Positions 49,896 to 61,956 of a DNA stretch of 64,000 nt are shown piece after piece. Both the position numbers and the translations under genes were made by a program. Under the pieces are notes generated by a model, which saw only the letters and a program-made list of their open reading frames with translations, searched no databases and was not told the DNA's origin. Origin of the DNA: Actinomyces dentalis DSM 19115 (GTDB taxonomy: Bacteria; Actinomycetota; Actinomycetes; Actinomycetales; Actinomycetaceae). Within the stretch, counting starts at the first letter, position 1, and each line of letters starts with the position of its first letter. The DNA is taken from contig NZ_AUBL01000001.1 in assembly GCF_000429225.1 (NCBI RefSeq), positions 62,001 to 126,000 on the forward strand, given 5' to 3'.

Positions 49896-49901
49896 TAGGG
49901 T
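49896..49901 (+). promoter_or_regulatory. -10 hexamer TAGGGT, predicted leaderless start
   Basis: TAGGGT is 6 bases before ATG 49908. Confidence 0.5.
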
Positions 49902-49907
49902 GATGGC

Positions 49908-50477
49908 ATGCCCTTGAGGAATCAGGACGAGCGCGAGATCTGGGTCAGGCAGAGGCTGGAGGACATCCGGCGCGACGGGGCCGTCGCCTTCCAGCCCGAC
50001 GGCGGCATGGCCCGGCGCCGCCTCATCGCCTTCTCGGCCTTCACGGTGATCCCGTGCCTGGTCGCCGTCGTCGCCGGGATGGCCCTGGGGCGGGCGGCGC
50101 TCACGGTCGTCGGCGCGATCGCCGGGGCCCTCCTCCTCGGGTTCTGGGTCATCAACTACCGCGTGGAGTCGATGGTCTCGCGCCTGACCCTGACGCCCGC
50201 CGGCCTCCGCCACGACAAGCTCAAGGGCGGGGCCTGGACACTGCAGTGGTTCCACCGGTGGTGCGACTTCACGGAGATCCGCGAGGCGCGGGCGCGGGTG
50301 CCCGGGAGCTCGTCCATGCGCAGGAACGACATGGGCACGCGCGCCTACTTCTCCGACGGCACCCACGTGCTCCTGCCGGACCTGGTCTTCGCCAACGACC
50401 TGGAGGCGGGGCGCGAGCTGCTGCGGGCCGCCCACCGGTTCTTCCTCGACTCCTCGCGCTCCGTGAGCGCCTCCTAG
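49908..50477 (+). CDS. Small two-helix membrane protein, function unknown
   Basis: The 189-residue protein has a charged N-terminus (about 37 residues) and two adjacent membrane helices (LIAFSAFTVIPCLVAVVAGMAL and AALTVVGAIAGALLLGFWVI, about 38-85). A cytoplasmic domain of about 100 residues follows, with beta-strand character (RLTLTPAGLRHDKLKGG, TRAYFSDGTHVLLPDLVF). The layout resembles bacterial PH-like (YcxB-type) membrane proteins, but I cannot confirm that. It is followed on the other strand by the MFS gene. Confidence 0.7.
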   Translation: MPLRNQDEREIWVRQRLEDIRRDGAVAFQPDGGMARRRLIAFSAFTVIPCLVAVVAGMALGRAALTVVGAIAGALLLGFWVINYRVESMVSRLTLTPAGLRHDKLKGGAWTLQWFHRWCDFTEIREARARVPGSSSMRRNDMGTRAYFSDGTHVLLPDLVFANDLEAGRELLRAAHRFFLDSSRSVSAS

Positions 50478-50500
50478 CCCCGGCCCGCCGGCGCCCGGGG

Positions 50501-51820
50501 TCATGGCGCCTCGTCGGCCGCGTCCCACTGCGAGGGCAGACCCAGGGTCCGCAGCCTCCGGGAGGCCAGCATGAGTCCCAGGGCGAGGGACCCCAGCGCG
50601 GTGAAGCCCCACAGGGTCCCGCTGCGCCCCACCGCGTCGAGCCCGCGCCCCGCCAGCCAGGGGGCCGCGGCGGGCAGCCCGAGGTTGATGAGCAGGAGGG
50701 CGCCGCCGACCCGGCCGAACATCCCAGTGGGGATGAGCCGCATCACGTAGCCGCCCCCCACGGCGTTCATGATCGGCGCGGCGCAGAAGAGCAGGACCAG
50801 CAGCAGGGCGCGGCCGGGCACCGAGGGGACGAGGGCGAGGCCCGCGGTGGCCGACACCGTCACGGCGGTGGCCGCCAGGAGGAGGACCCCGCCGCGCACG
50901 CGCTGGCTGAGCCGCGTCGCGCCGGCCGCCCCCACGAGCATGGCGACGCCCGATCCGGTGGTGAGCACCCCGATCCTGGCGGCGGACAGCCCGTCGCGGG
51001 ACCAGCCGAGGACGACGGCGGTGCAGGAGCCGGTGCCGCTGATGCTCAGAAGGCCGAAGACGAGGGACAGGAAGAGGAGGAAGGGCCGGCCGGCGAGCCA
51101 GCGCCAGCCCTCGACGACCTCGGCGCGGGCGCGGCGCGCCCCGGCGACCGGCCCCCGCCCGCCGGGGCGCGCCGGATCGGGCGGGGAGGCGGACCCGGCC
51201 CCGGGGCGGGTGTCGGCCCGCACCCGCCAGATGCTGACGGCGGCCAGGACGTGCCCCGCCGCCTCGGCGAGGAAGGGGGCGGCGGGGGAGACGGACATGA
51301 GCGCCCCGCCCGCCGGGTTGCTCGCGATGGACAGGGCCGATTCGCGGGCCTGGTTGGCGGCCTGCGCCGAGGGGTAGCGGTCCGGGGGCACGACGTGCTT
51401 GATCATGGCGTTCGACGCGAGCCCGAACACGCCGGCGCAGGCGCCGGAGGCGGCCGCGACCACGAGCAGGACCGGCGGGGTGAGCGCCCCCAGCCGCCAG
51501 GCGAGCGCCGCCGAGCCGTAGATCGTCGCCCGCGCGAGATCGCCCAGGACGATGAGCCGCTTGCGGTCCACCCGGTCGACGACGACGCCGCCCGGCACGG
51601 TCATGACGGTGGACGCGACCGCGCCCACGGTGCCGACGAGCCCGGCCGTCGTGAGCGACCCGGTGGCCGCGTAGGCGATGAGCGGCATGGCGAACGCGCG
51701 CAGGGACGAGCCGAAGTCCGCCAGGGTGTCGCCCGTGAACCACAGGAGGTAGTCCCGGCTGCGCCACAGGGGCGGCGACGGGAGGGGGGAGGGACGGGGG
51801 CCGGCGGGCGTGGCGCTCAT
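50501..51820 (-). CDS. MFS transporter (probable efflux)
   Basis: The 439-residue protein has 12 predicted membrane helices. LLWFTGDTLADFGSSLRAFAMPLIAY opens helix 1, and VVDRVDRKRLIVLGDLARA is the MFS motif A-like loop between helices 2 and 3. A cytoplasmic Arg/Pro-rich segment (about 205-235) separates the two halves. The pattern is that of MDR-type exporters related to macrolide efflux MFS proteins; the substrate is unknown. It is divergent from an HTH regulator with a shared 93-base region, which suggests that the regulator controls it. No clear ribosome binding site precedes ATG 51820; an ATG in the same frame lies at 51832. Confidence 0.85.
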   Translation of the reverse strand: MSATPAGPRPSPLPSPPLWRSRDYLLWFTGDTLADFGSSLRAFAMPLIAYAATGSLTTAGLVGTVGAVASTVMTVPGGVVVDRVDRKRLIVLGDLARATIYGSAALAWRLGALTPPVLLVVAAASGACAGVFGLASNAMIKHVVPPDRYPSAQAANQARESALSIASNPAGGALMSVSPAAPFLAEAAGHVLAAVSIWRVRADTRPGAGSASPPDPARPGGRGPVAGARRARAEVVEGWRWLAGRPFLLFLSLVFGLLSISGTGSCTAVVLGWSRDGLSAARIGVLTTGSGVAMLVGAAGATRLSQRVRGGVLLLAATAVTVSATAGLALVPSVPGRALLLVLLFCAAPIMNAVGGGYVMRLIPTGMFGRVGGALLLINLGLPAAAPWLAGRGLDAVGRSGTLWGFTALGSLALGLMLASRRLRTLGLPSQWDAADEAP

Positions 51821-51862
51821 GCGGCACAGCATGCACCCGCACGTCCTCGTGCGCAAGAGATA

Positions 51863-51885
51863 TTGCGAAACAGGTTTTGCGGAAC
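51863..51885. promoter_or_regulatory. Candidate operator between the MFS and regulator genes
   Basis: TTGCGAAAC (51863-51871) and TTGCGGAAC (51877-51885) form a direct repeat, 14 bases apart. GCGAAAC-AG-GTTTTGC within it is also a near-palindrome. The second copy overlaps the regulator -35 position. Confidence 0.45.
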
Positions 51886-51900
51886 CGCGCGCCCTCCTCC

Positions 51901-51906
51901 TACCCT
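51901..51906 (+). promoter_or_regulatory. -10 hexamer TACCCT, predicted leaderless regulator
   Basis: TACCCT is 7 bases before ATG 51914. A -35-like TTGCGG at 51877-51882 is 18 bases upstream and overlaps the operator repeat. Confidence 0.5.
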
Positions 51907-51913
51907 TGTCCCC

Positions 51914-52549
51914 ATGCCGCGCCGCATCGCCGATCCCGCCGTCATGAGGGCCGTCGCGCACCCGCTGCGCCTGGCCATCCTCACGGAGATGTGGGACGCC
52001 GACCGGCCGCTGCGGGCCACCGACCTCGCCGAGATCCTCGGCGAACCCGCCAACTCCGTCAGCTACCACATCCGCAGGCTGCGGGACGCCGGCTACGTCC
52101 TCGACGCCGAGGGCCCCGAGGGAGCCACGGCGCGCGACCACTGGTACGTCTCGCCCCAGCGCGGGATCACGGGCGACGACGCGACCACCGACGCCGACGG
52201 CCTGCACGAGGCCCTCGGCGCCGTGCTGCGCACGCGCTACGGCCAGATGGTCGAGCACGTCATCCGCGCCGAGCGGGCGGAGAAGGGGCCCATGCTCCAC
52301 GCCGACGGCATGATCTGGCTGCCGCAGGACCTGGCCCGCGCCTACACCCGGCGCCTGAGAGACCTGCTCTCCGAGCTGCGTCGGCAGGCCGTCGAGGCCC
52401 GCGCCGGCGCCGAGCCCGGCACGCCCTTCACCCGCTACGCCTTCGTCACCGACCTCGTGCCCGAGACCCGCCGGGGCGCCCGCCTGGAGCTGCCGGTCGA
52501 GCGCACGCCCGAGCACGACTACCGGGAGTACGACCTGGACGAGTCCTAG
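51914..52549 (+). CDS. ArsR-type winged-helix transcription regulator
   Basis: The 211-residue protein starts with a winged-helix domain: AVAHPLRLAILTEMWDADRPLRATDLAEILGEPANSVSYHIRRLRDAGYV is the helix-turn-helix and recognition helix. The remaining 140 residues form a helical and beta ligand or dimerisation region (including GQMVEHVIRAERAEKG and RYAFVTDLVPETRRG) found in ArsR-like regulators that sense organic compounds. No Cys pair for metals is present. It probably represses the divergent MFS exporter and itself. Confidence 0.87.
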   Translation: MPRRIADPAVMRAVAHPLRLAILTEMWDADRPLRATDLAEILGEPANSVSYHIRRLRDAGYVLDAEGPEGATARDHWYVSPQRGITGDDATTDADGLHEALGAVLRTRYGQMVEHVIRAERAEKGPMLHADGMIWLPQDLARAYTRRLRDLLSELRRQAVEARAGAEPGTPFTRYAFVTDLVPETRRGARLELPVERTPEHDYREYDLDES

Positions 52550-52581
52550 GAACCGCGCCCGCCCGGTCGGGCGCCCTGCTC

Positions 52582-52587
52582 TAGGCT
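52582..52587 (+). promoter_or_regulatory. -10 hexamer TAGGCT, predicted leaderless uvrC
   Basis: TAGGCT is 7 bases before ATG 52595. Confidence 0.55.
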
Positions 52588-52594
52588 GCCCGTC

Positions 52595-54751
52595 ATGGCC
52601 GACCCCTCGACATACCGCCCCGCCCCCGGCGAGATCCCCGCGTCCCCGGGCGTCTACCGGTTCCTCGACGCCGAGGGCCGCGTCATCTACGTCGGCAAGG
52701 CCAAGAGCCTGCGCTCGCGCCTGTCGAGCTACTTCCAGGACGTGGCCGCCCTGCACCCGCGGACCCGGAGGATGGTGACCACCGCCTGCGCCGTGGAGTG
52801 GACGGTCGTGGGCACGGAGGCGGAGTCCCTGGCCCTGGAGTACTCCTGGATCAAGGAGTTCAACCCGCGCTTCAACGTCATGTACAAGGACGACAAGTCC
52901 TACCCGTACCTGGCCGTCACCATGAGCGAGGCCTACCCGCGCGCCCAGGTGGTGCGCGGCGCGCGCAGGGCCGGGACCCGCTACTTCGGCCCCTTCGTGC
53001 AGGCGCGCTCCATCCGCGAGACCCTCGACCAGCTCCTGCGCGTCTTCCCCGTGCGCTCCTGCTCGTCCGCAGTGTTCGCGCGCGCCCGCGCCTCCGGGCG
53101 CCCCTGCCTGCTGGGCTACATCGACAAGTGCTCGGCCCCCTGCGTGGGCCGCATCGGCGAGGCCGACCACCGGGCGCTGGCCGAGGACCTGTGCTCCTTC
53201 CTGGCCGGGCGCACCGGCCCCTACCTGCGCGAGCTCGACGAGCGCATGCGCCTGGCCGCCGCCGACCTGGACTTCGAGAGGGCGGCGCGCCTGCGCGACG
53301 ACGCCGCCGCGCTGCGCGGGGTCCTCGAGCGCAACGCCGTCGTCCTGCCCGACGCCACCGACGCCGACGTCTTCGCCCTGGTGCGCGACGAGCTCACCGC
53401 CGCCGTCCAGGTCTTCCACGTGCGCGGCGGAAGGGTGCGCGGCCAGCGCGGCTGGGTCATCGACCTGGTCGAGGACGCCGACGACGCCGAGCTCGTCGAG
53501 CGCCTCCTCCAGCAGGTCTACGGCGACCTGGTCGACCCGGCCGGGACGGGCGCCCCCGAGCGCTCGGGCCCCACGACCTCGCTCGGGGTGGGCGGTCGCG
53601 CCCCCGCCGCGCCGGCGCCCCGCTCCGGGCCCGCCCCGGCCCGGCGCGGCGCGGCGGCGGCCACCAGCGTCGACGACGTCGCCCACACCGCCACCACGGC
53701 CGTTCCGCGCGAGGTCCTCGTCCCCGCCCTGCCCGCCGACGCGCCCGCCGTGCGCGCCTGGCTGGCCGGCCTGCGCGGGGGCGGGGTCGAGTTGCGCGTG
53801 CCGGTGCGCGGGGACAAGGCGGCCCTCATGGGCACCGTGCGCAAGAACGCCGAGGAGGCGCTGCGCCTGCACAAGACGCGCCGCGCCGGCGACCTCACCC
53901 GGCGCTCGGCCGCCCTGGAGGAGCTGGCCGGGGCCCTGGACCTGCCCGAGGCGCCGCTGCGCATCGAGTGCTACGACATCTCCCACACCCACGGCGCCCA
54001 CCAGGTCGGCTCCATGGTCGTCTTCGAGGACGGCGCGCCCCGCAAATCCGACTACCGGCGCTTCACCGTCCACGGCCGGGACGGGACCGGCGCCGTCGAC
54101 GACACCGCCGCCATGCGCGAGGTCCTCACCCGCCGCTTCAAGCGGCTGCTGGCCGAGCAGGGCGCCAGCCCGGAGGAGGGCGCCGAGCCCGCCGGGACCG
54201 ACGGCGGGACCGCCGGGACCGCCTCACCCGCCGCCTCGGGGCCCATCGACCCCGGCACCGGCCGGCCCCGGCGCTTCTCCTACGCCCCCGGCCTCGTCGT
54301 CGTCGACGGCGGAGCGCCCCAGGTGGGGGCCGCGCGCACCGCCCTGGACGAGCTCGGCGTCGACGTGCCGCTCATCGGCCTGGCCAAGCGCCTGGAGGAG
54401 GTGTGGATGCCGGGCGAGGAGTTCCCCGTGGTGCTGGCGCGCACCTCGCCCGCCCTCCACCTGCTCCAGCACCTGCGCGACGAGTCCCACCGCTTCGCCA
54501 TCACCCACCACCGCGCCCGGCGCTCGGCCGGCATGACCCGCTCCGCGCTCGACGACGTGCCCGGGCTGGGGCCCGCGCGCCAGGCCGCCCTGCTCAAGGA
54601 ATTCGGCTCCGTCAAGCGGCTGCGCGCCGCCACCGCGGAGCGGATCGCCTCGGTGCGGGGCATCGGCCCCACCCTGGCGGCTACGATTCTCGCGCACCTC
54701 AACCCGGTCCCGGACAACCCCCCGGGCACCGCCGACGAGCACAACAGGTAA
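52595..54751 (+). CDS. uvrC: Excinuclease ABC subunit C
   Basis: The 718-residue protein has the GIY-YIG nuclease (residues 10-95: [27 protein letters not shown]), the Cys-rich [30 protein letters not shown], a UVR motif near 210-240, the RNase H-like endonuclease (about 445-620, [25 protein letters not shown] with catalytic Asp) and C-terminal helix-hairpin-helix repeats ([14 protein letters not shown]). Residues about 315-365 are an Ala/Pro/Gly-rich insert longer than usual. It cuts both sides of the lesion held by UvrB. Confidence 0.96.
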   Translation: MADPSTYRPAPGEIPASPGVYRFLDAEGRVIYVGKAKSLRSRLSSYFQDVAALHPRTRRMVTTACAVEWTVVGTEAESLALEYSWIKEFNPRFNVMYKDDKSYPYLAVTMSEAYPRAQVVRGARRAGTRYFGPFVQARSIRETLDQLLRVFPVRSCSSAVFARARASGRPCLLGYIDKCSAPCVGRIGEADHRALAEDLCSFLAGRTGPYLRELDERMRLAAADLDFERAARLRDDAAALRGVLERNAVVLPDATDADVFALVRDELTAAVQVFHVRGGRVRGQRGWVIDLVEDADDAELVERLLQQVYGDLVDPAGTGAPERSGPTTSLGVGGRAPAAPAPRSGPAPARRGAAAATSVDDVAHTATTAVPREVLVPALPADAPAVRAWLAGLRGGGVELRVPVRGDKAALMGTVRKNAEEALRLHKTRRAGDLTRRSAALEELAGALDLPEAPLRIECYDISHTHGAHQVGSMVVFEDGAPRKSDYRRFTVHGRDGTGAVDDTAAMREVLTRRFKRLLAEQGASPEEGAEPAGTDGGTAGTASPAASGPIDPGTGRPRRFSYAPGLVVVDGGAPQVGAARTALDELGVDVPLIGLAKRLEEVWMPGEEFPVVLARTSPALHLLQHLRDESHRFAITHHRARRSAGMTRSALDDVPGLGPARQAALLKEFGSVKRLRAATAERIASVRGIGPTLAATILAHLNPVPDNPPGTADEHNR

Positions 54752-56200
<1,449 letters not shown>

Positions 56201-56225
56201 GCCCGCGCCGGGCCGGCCGGGGCGG

Positions 56226-57458
56226 TCAGCGCACGCCCACCGCCCCGGCCGCGGCCCGGGCGCGCTCGCGGGCGGTGGCCACGTCGTCGGCCTGCGCCAC
56301 GGCCACCCCCAGGCGCCGGCCCGGGCGCGCCACGGGCTTGCCGAACAGGCGCAGGTCCGCCCCCGGCACGGCCAGCGCCTCGGCGACGCCCTCGAAGCGC
56401 ACCCCCGCGCCCGGGTCGCCGGCCAGCGGGGACCTGATGACGGCGGAGGCCGCGGGGGAGCGCAGCGAGGTGTCCACCGGCAGGCCCAGCAGGGCCCGGG
56501 CGTGCAGCTCGAACTCGCTCAGGCGCTGGCTCGCCAGGGTGACCAGGCCGGTGTCGTGGGGGCGGGGGGAGACCTCGGAGAACAGGACCTGCCCGCCGCG
56601 CACGAACAGCTCGACGCCGAACACGCCCCAGCCGCCCAGCGCCCCCGTCACCGCCGCGGCCGCGGCCCGGGCGCGCTCCAGGGCCGCCGGCTCCAGCGCC
56701 TGCGGCTGCCAGGACTCCACGTAGTCGCCGTCCTCCTGGCGGTGCCCGATGGGCTCGCAGAAGCTCGTCGCCGTTTCCCCGGTGCGCGGATCGCGCCAGC
56801 GCACCGTGAGCAGGGTGATCTCGACGTCGAAACGCACGAAGCCCTCCACGATGATCCGGCCCCGGTCGACCCGGCCATCAAGGGCCGCGTAGCGCCAAGC
56901 CGTCTCCAGGTCCTCAGGACCACGAAGCACCGACTGGCCGTGGCCCGAGGAGGACATGACCGGCTTGACCACGCACGGGAACCCCACCCGCCGGGCCCCG
57001 GCCTCCAGCTCGGCCGGGGACGAGGCGAAGACGTAGGGGCTGGTGGGCAGCCCCAGCTCCTCGGCCGCCAGACGGCGGATGCCCTCGCGGTCCATGGTCA
57101 GGCGGGCCGCCCGCGCCGTCGGCACCACGCGCACGTCCCCGGCCTCCTCCAGGGCCACCAGGGCGTCGGTGGCCAGGGCCTCGATCTCGGGGACGACGAC
57201 GGCGGCGCCGCACGAGCGGATGGCCGCGGTCAGCGCCCCCGGATCGCTCATGTCCACCGTCAGGGCGTTGTGCGCCACCTGCTGGGCGGGGGCCCCCTCG
57301 TAGCGGTCGATGGCGGTGACCTCCACCCCCAGGCGCGTCAGGGCGATGGCGATCTCCTTGCCGAGCTCGCCCGAGCCCAGCAGGGCCACGCGGGTGGCCG
57401 AGTCCGTCCACGGCGTGCCCAGGACGGCGGGCGGCGGGGGAGGGGGCTGAGTGCTCAC
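56226..57458 (-). CDS. purT: Formate-dependent GAR transformylase PurT
   Basis: The 410-residue ATP-grasp enzyme has [29 protein letters not shown] at the N-terminus, [10 protein letters not shown], the ATP-grasp segment [34 protein letters not shown], and [19 protein letters not shown] with the metal-binding residues. It makes formyl-GAR from GAR, formate and ATP in purine synthesis, in place of or beside the folate-dependent PurN. GTG start with GAAGGG upstream; a minus-strand TAGCGT lies further up. It sits convergent to the glycosidase gene. Confidence 0.94.
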   Translation of the reverse strand: MSTQPPPPPPAVLGTPWTDSATRVALLGSGELGKEIAIALTRLGVEVTAIDRYEGAPAQQVAHNALTVDMSDPGALTAAIRSCGAAVVVPEIEALATDALVALEEAGDVRVVPTARAARLTMDREGIRRLAAEELGLPTSPYVFASSPAELEAGARRVGFPCVVKPVMSSSGHGQSVLRGPEDLETAWRYAALDGRVDRGRIIVEGFVRFDVEITLLTVRWRDPRTGETATSFCEPIGHRQEDGDYVESWQPQALEPAALERARAAAAAVTGALGGWGVFGVELFVRGGQVLFSEVSPRPHDTGLVTLASQRLSEFELHARALLGLPVDTSLRSPAASAVIRSPLAGDPGAGVRFEGVAEALAVPGADLRLFGKPVARPGRRLGVAVAQADDVATARERARAAAGAVGVR

Positions 57459-57509
57459 GGCGGACCCTTCGTCGACGGTCGGGCGCGCAGGGCGGCGGCG
57501 CCTGGCCCC

Positions 57510-57515
57510 ACGCTA
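57510..57515 (-). promoter_or_regulatory. -10 hexamer TAGCGT for purT
   Basis: Read on the minus strand TAGCGT is about 50 bases before the purT GTG, leaving a leader with a ribosome binding site. Confidence 0.35.
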
Positions 57516-57528
57516 CCGGTCGGCGTGC

Positions 57529-57534
57529 CATGAT
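57529..57534 (+). promoter_or_regulatory. -10-like CATGAT ahead of rapZ
   Basis: CATGAT lies 6 bases before ATG 57541, a one-base variant of the leaderless pattern used by neighbours. Confidence 0.35.
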
Positions 57535-57540
57535 CGGGTC

Positions 57541-58521
57541 ATGGACTCTCAGGACCGCAGCCTCCCGCGCCCGACCGAGACCGGGACCGGCCCCGGCCGG
57601 GACGCGGTGCCCGCCTCGATCCCGGAGGCGGACCTGGTCGCGCCGCCCGTCCGCCCGGCCGAGCGGCCCGAGATGATCATCGTCACCGGCATGTCCGGGG
57701 CGGGCCGCTCCCGGGCGGCCAACGCCCTGGAGGACCTGGACTGGTACGTCGTGGACAACCTGCCCCCGCAGCTCCTGCCGGCCCTGGCGGGGATGATGAC
57801 CTCGGTGGGGGCGGGCGTGCACCGGCTGGCCGCCGTCGTGGACGTGCGCAGCCGCGCCTTCTTCGCCAGCTTCATGCAGTACCGGCGCGAGCTGCGCGAG
57901 GCGGGCACGAATGTGCGCGTGCTCTTCCTCGACGCCTCCGACGCGAGCCTGGTGCGGCGCTTCGAGTCCTCCCGCAGGCCCCACCCCCTGCAGGGCTCGG
58001 GCACCATCCTCGACGGCATCGAGCAGGAGCGGACGCTGCTGGGGGGCCTCAAGGCCGTGGCGGACGACGTCATCGACACCACGAACCTGTCCGTCCACGA
58101 GCTGGCCCGGCGCGTGCGCGAGCTGGTGGCCACCGAGTCCGACCTGGCCCTGCGGGTGACGGTCATGTCCTTCGGCTTCAAGTACGGCCTGCCCATGGAC
58201 GCCGACCAGGTCCTCGACGTCCGCTTCATCCCCAACCCCTACTGGGTGACCGAGCTGCGCCACCTGACGGGGCGGGACGCGCCCGTGGCCGACTACGTCT
58301 TCCGCCAGGGCGGCGCCGCCGCCTTCGTCGACGGCTACGCCGACCTGCTGGCGCCGGCCCTGCCGCGCTACGTCGACGAGCTCAAGCCCAATGTCACCAT
58401 CGCCGTCGGCTGCACCGGCGGCAAGCACCGCTCGGTCGCCTCCGCGGAGCGCATCGCGGCGCGCCTGCGCTCGGCGGGCTTCGCCGTCGTCGCCCAGCAC
58501 CGGGACCTGGGAAGGGAATAG
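57541..58521 (+). CDS. rapZ: RNase adapter/UDP-GlcNAc-sensing ATPase RapZ
   Basis: The 326-residue protein has the P-loop MIIVTGMSGAGRSRAANALEDLDWYVVDNLPPQLLP, the DVRSRAFF element, LFLDASDASLVRRFESSRRPHPL, and the C-terminal SFGFKYGLPMDADQVLDVRFIPNPYW followed by IAVGCTGGKHRSVA. The P-loop reads GMSGAGRS, with Arg in place of the usual Lys, as is common in actinobacterial members. The first 40 residues are a Pro/Glu/Gly-rich extension. RapZ-YvcK-WhiA is a conserved operon that links cell-wall precursors and division. yvcK begins 2 bases after its stop. Confidence 0.94.
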   Translation: MDSQDRSLPRPTETGTGPGRDAVPASIPEADLVAPPVRPAERPEMIIVTGMSGAGRSRAANALEDLDWYVVDNLPPQLLPALAGMMTSVGAGVHRLAAVVDVRSRAFFASFMQYRRELREAGTNVRVLFLDASDASLVRRFESSRRPHPLQGSGTILDGIEQERTLLGGLKAVADDVIDTTNLSVHELARRVRELVATESDLALRVTVMSFGFKYGLPMDADQVLDVRFIPNPYWVTELRHLTGRDAPVADYVFRQGGAAAFVDGYADLLAPALPRYVDELKPNVTIAVGCTGGKHRSVASAERIAARLRSAGFAVVAQHRDLGRE

Positions 58522-58523
58522 AC

Positions 58524-59540
58524 ATGAATCAGAAGCGGTCCACGACCCTGGACGCCGACGGGTGGCCGCGCCGCGGCGAGGAGGGGCCGGCCGTCGTGGC
58601 CCTGGGCGGCGGGCACGGCCTGTCCGCCACCCTGCGGGCCCTGCGCCACGTCACGCACCGGCTGACCGCCGTGGTCACCGTGGCCGACGACGGCGGCTCC
58701 TCGGGGCGGCTGCGACGCGAATTCGGCTGCCTGCCCCCCGGCGACCTGCGGATGGCCCTGGCGGCGCTCACCGACGACTCCGAGTGGGGACTGACCTGGC
58801 GCGACGTCCTCCAGCACCGCTTCGCCGGCCACGGCGAGCTGGACAACCACGCCCTGGGCAACCTGCTCATCCTGGCCCTGTGGCAGCTGCTGGGCGACGA
58901 CGTGGGCGGCCTGGACTGGGTGGGGCGGCTGCTGGCCATCCACGGGCGCGTCGTGCCCATGAGCTCCTCGCCGCTGGTCATCGAGGCCGACGTCGTCGAC
59001 GGCGAGCGCCGCGAGCGCGTCAGCGGCCAGGTGGCCGTGGCCACCGCCCGCGGGCGGCTGGAGAACGTGGCCCTCGTGCCCGCCGACGCCCAGGCCCACC
59101 CGGTGGCCGTGCAGGCCATCGAGGGGGCCGACTGGGTGGTCCTGGGCCCCGGCTCCTGGTACAGCTCGGTGCTGCCCCACCTCATCCTGCCCTCCATGCG
59201 CCGGGCCCTGCTGGAGGCGCGAGCGCGCAGGGTGCTCATCCTCAACCTGTCCGCGCAGCACGGGGAGACGGACGGGATGACCGCCGCGGACCACGTGCGC
59301 GTCCTGGCCGACTGCGCCCCGGACCTGCGCCTGGACGTGATCCTGGCCGACCCCTCCACCGTGGAGGACATCGAGGCGCTGGGCTCCGTGGCCCGCTCCA
59401 TGGGCGCCACGCTCGTGCTGCGCCAGGTGCGCTCCAGCGACGGGCTGTGCCACCATGACCCGTTGCGGCTGGCCGCCGCCCTGCGGGACGCCTTCGACGG
59501 CGTCGTCGGCGACGTCGGCCCCGCCGGGGCGCCCGCCTGA
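58524..59540 (+). CDS. yvcK: Gluconeogenesis factor YvcK (CofD-like)
   Basis: The 338-residue protein has [52 protein letters not shown], a [15 protein letters not shown] element and [15 protein letters not shown], the typical set of the YvcK branch of the CofD superfamily. YvcK binds UDP-sugars and supports growth on gluconeogenic carbon and cell shape. GGAAGGG precedes ATG 58524. It is translated from the rapZ transcript. Confidence 0.94.
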   Translation: MNQKRSTTLDADGWPRRGEEGPAVVALGGGHGLSATLRALRHVTHRLTAVVTVADDGGSSGRLRREFGCLPPGDLRMALAALTDDSEWGLTWRDVLQHRFAGHGELDNHALGNLLILALWQLLGDDVGGLDWVGRLLAIHGRVVPMSSSPLVIEADVVDGERRERVSGQVAVATARGRLENVALVPADAQAHPVAVQAIEGADWVVLGPGSWYSSVLPHLILPSMRRALLEARARRVLILNLSAQHGETDGMTAADHVRVLADCAPDLRLDVILADPSTVEDIEALGSVARSMGATLVLRQVRSSDGLCHHDPLRLAAALRDAFDGVVGDVGPAGAPA

Positions 59541-59608
59541 GCGGGCCCGCGCCGCCCGTCGGCGCGCCGCCGATCCATACACCGCCGATCACAATCGAGG
59601 AGCCCCAC

Positions 59609-60589
59609 ATGTCGCTGACGGTCGCCGTCAAGGACGAGCTGGCGCGCGTCGCGCCCGGCACCTCCGCCCAGAGGCGCGCCGAGGTCGCCTCGATGCTGCG
59701 CTTCGCGGGGGGCCTGCACATCGTGTCGGGCCGGATCGTGATCGAGGCGGATCTGGACCACGGGGGGGCGGTGCGCCGGCTGCACCACGCGCTCAGGGAC
59801 CTGTTCGCCATGGAGTCGGAGCTGGTGGTCGTGCGCGGCGGGTCCCTGCACCGGGGCTCGCGCTACGTGCTGCGCGTGACCGAGCGGGGCAAGGACCTGG
59901 CGCGGCTGACGGGACTGGTGGACGGGCGCGGCCGGCCGGTGCGGGGCATGCCGGTCGCCGTCGTCCAGGGCGGGCGGTCCGCGGCGGCCGCCGCCTGGCG
60001 GGGGGCCTTCCTGGCGCGCGGCTCGCTCACCGAGCCGGGGCGCTCCTCCTCCCTGGAGGTCACCTGCCCCGGCAGCGAGGCGGCCCTGGCCCTGGTGGGC
60101 GCGGCCCGCCGCTTCGACATCGTGGCCAAGGCCCGGGAGGTGCGCGGGGCGGACCGGGTGGTGGTGCGCGACGGGGAGGCGATCGGCGTCCTGCTCAAGA
60201 GGATGGGGGCGGCCGAGGCCCACCGGCGGTGGGGGGAGCGGCGCTCCCGGCGCGAGACCCGCGGGACGGCCAACCGGCTGGCGAATTTCGACGACGCCAA
60301 TCTGCGCCGCTCGGCGCGCGCGGCGGTCGCCTCGGGGGCGCGCGTGGAGCGGGCCTTCGAGATCCTGGGCGAGGACGTGCCCGCCCACCTGGTCCAGGCG
60401 GGGCGCCTGCGCATGGAGCACAAGCAGGCGAGCCTGGAGGAGCTGGGGCAGCTGTCCGACCCCCAGCTGACCAAGGACGCCGTGGCCGGGAGGATCCGGC
60501 GCCTGCTGGCCATGGCGGACAAGCGCGCCCACGAGCTGGGGGTGCCGGACACGGAGTCGGTGCTCACCCAGGAGATGCTCGACATGTGA
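59609..60589 (+). CDS. whiA: DNA-binding protein WhiA
   Basis: The 326-residue protein has an N-terminal LAGLIDADG homing-endonuclease-like fold without catalytic function ([20 protein letters not shown], then [20 protein letters not shown]). A C-terminal helix-turn-helix follows (about 230-320, [33 protein letters not shown] and [34 protein letters not shown]). WhiA is required for sporulation septation in Streptomyces and regulates division in other Actinobacteria. ATG 59609 has GAGGAG upstream, 68 bases after yvcK. Confidence 0.95.
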   Translation: MSLTVAVKDELARVAPGTSAQRRAEVASMLRFAGGLHIVSGRIVIEADLDHGGAVRRLHHALRDLFAMESELVVVRGGSLHRGSRYVLRVTERGKDLARLTGLVDGRGRPVRGMPVAVVQGGRSAAAAAWRGAFLARGSLTEPGRSSSLEVTCPGSEAALALVGAARRFDIVAKAREVRGADRVVVRDGEAIGVLLKRMGAAEAHRRWGERRSRRETRGTANRLANFDDANLRRSARAAVASGARVERAFEILGEDVPAHLVQAGRLRMEHKQASLEELGQLSDPQLTKDAVAGRIRRLLAMADKRAHELGVPDTESVLTQEMLDM

Positions 60590-60637
60590 GGCGCGCCGCC
60601 GTTTCGGGGCGGTCGTCTAGGACGACGGTCCCGGTGA

Positions 60638-61843
<1,206 letters not shown>

Positions 61844-61872
61844 GGACGCCGGCGAGCACCATGCTCATCTGA

Positions 61873-61914
61873 GACTGCGCCCGCGCACGCACGATCGCGT
61901 GCGCGGGCGCAGTC
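61873..61914 (+). terminator. Perfect 18-bp hairpin between gapA and pgk
   Basis: Bases 61873-61890 pair perfectly with 61897-61914 around ACGATC. It may stop part of gapA transcription and make gapA more abundant than pgk. No T-run follows. Confidence 0.6.
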
Positions 61915-61956
61915 CGCACCACCCACCCACCCGCACCACCACCGATGAGAGGCTCC

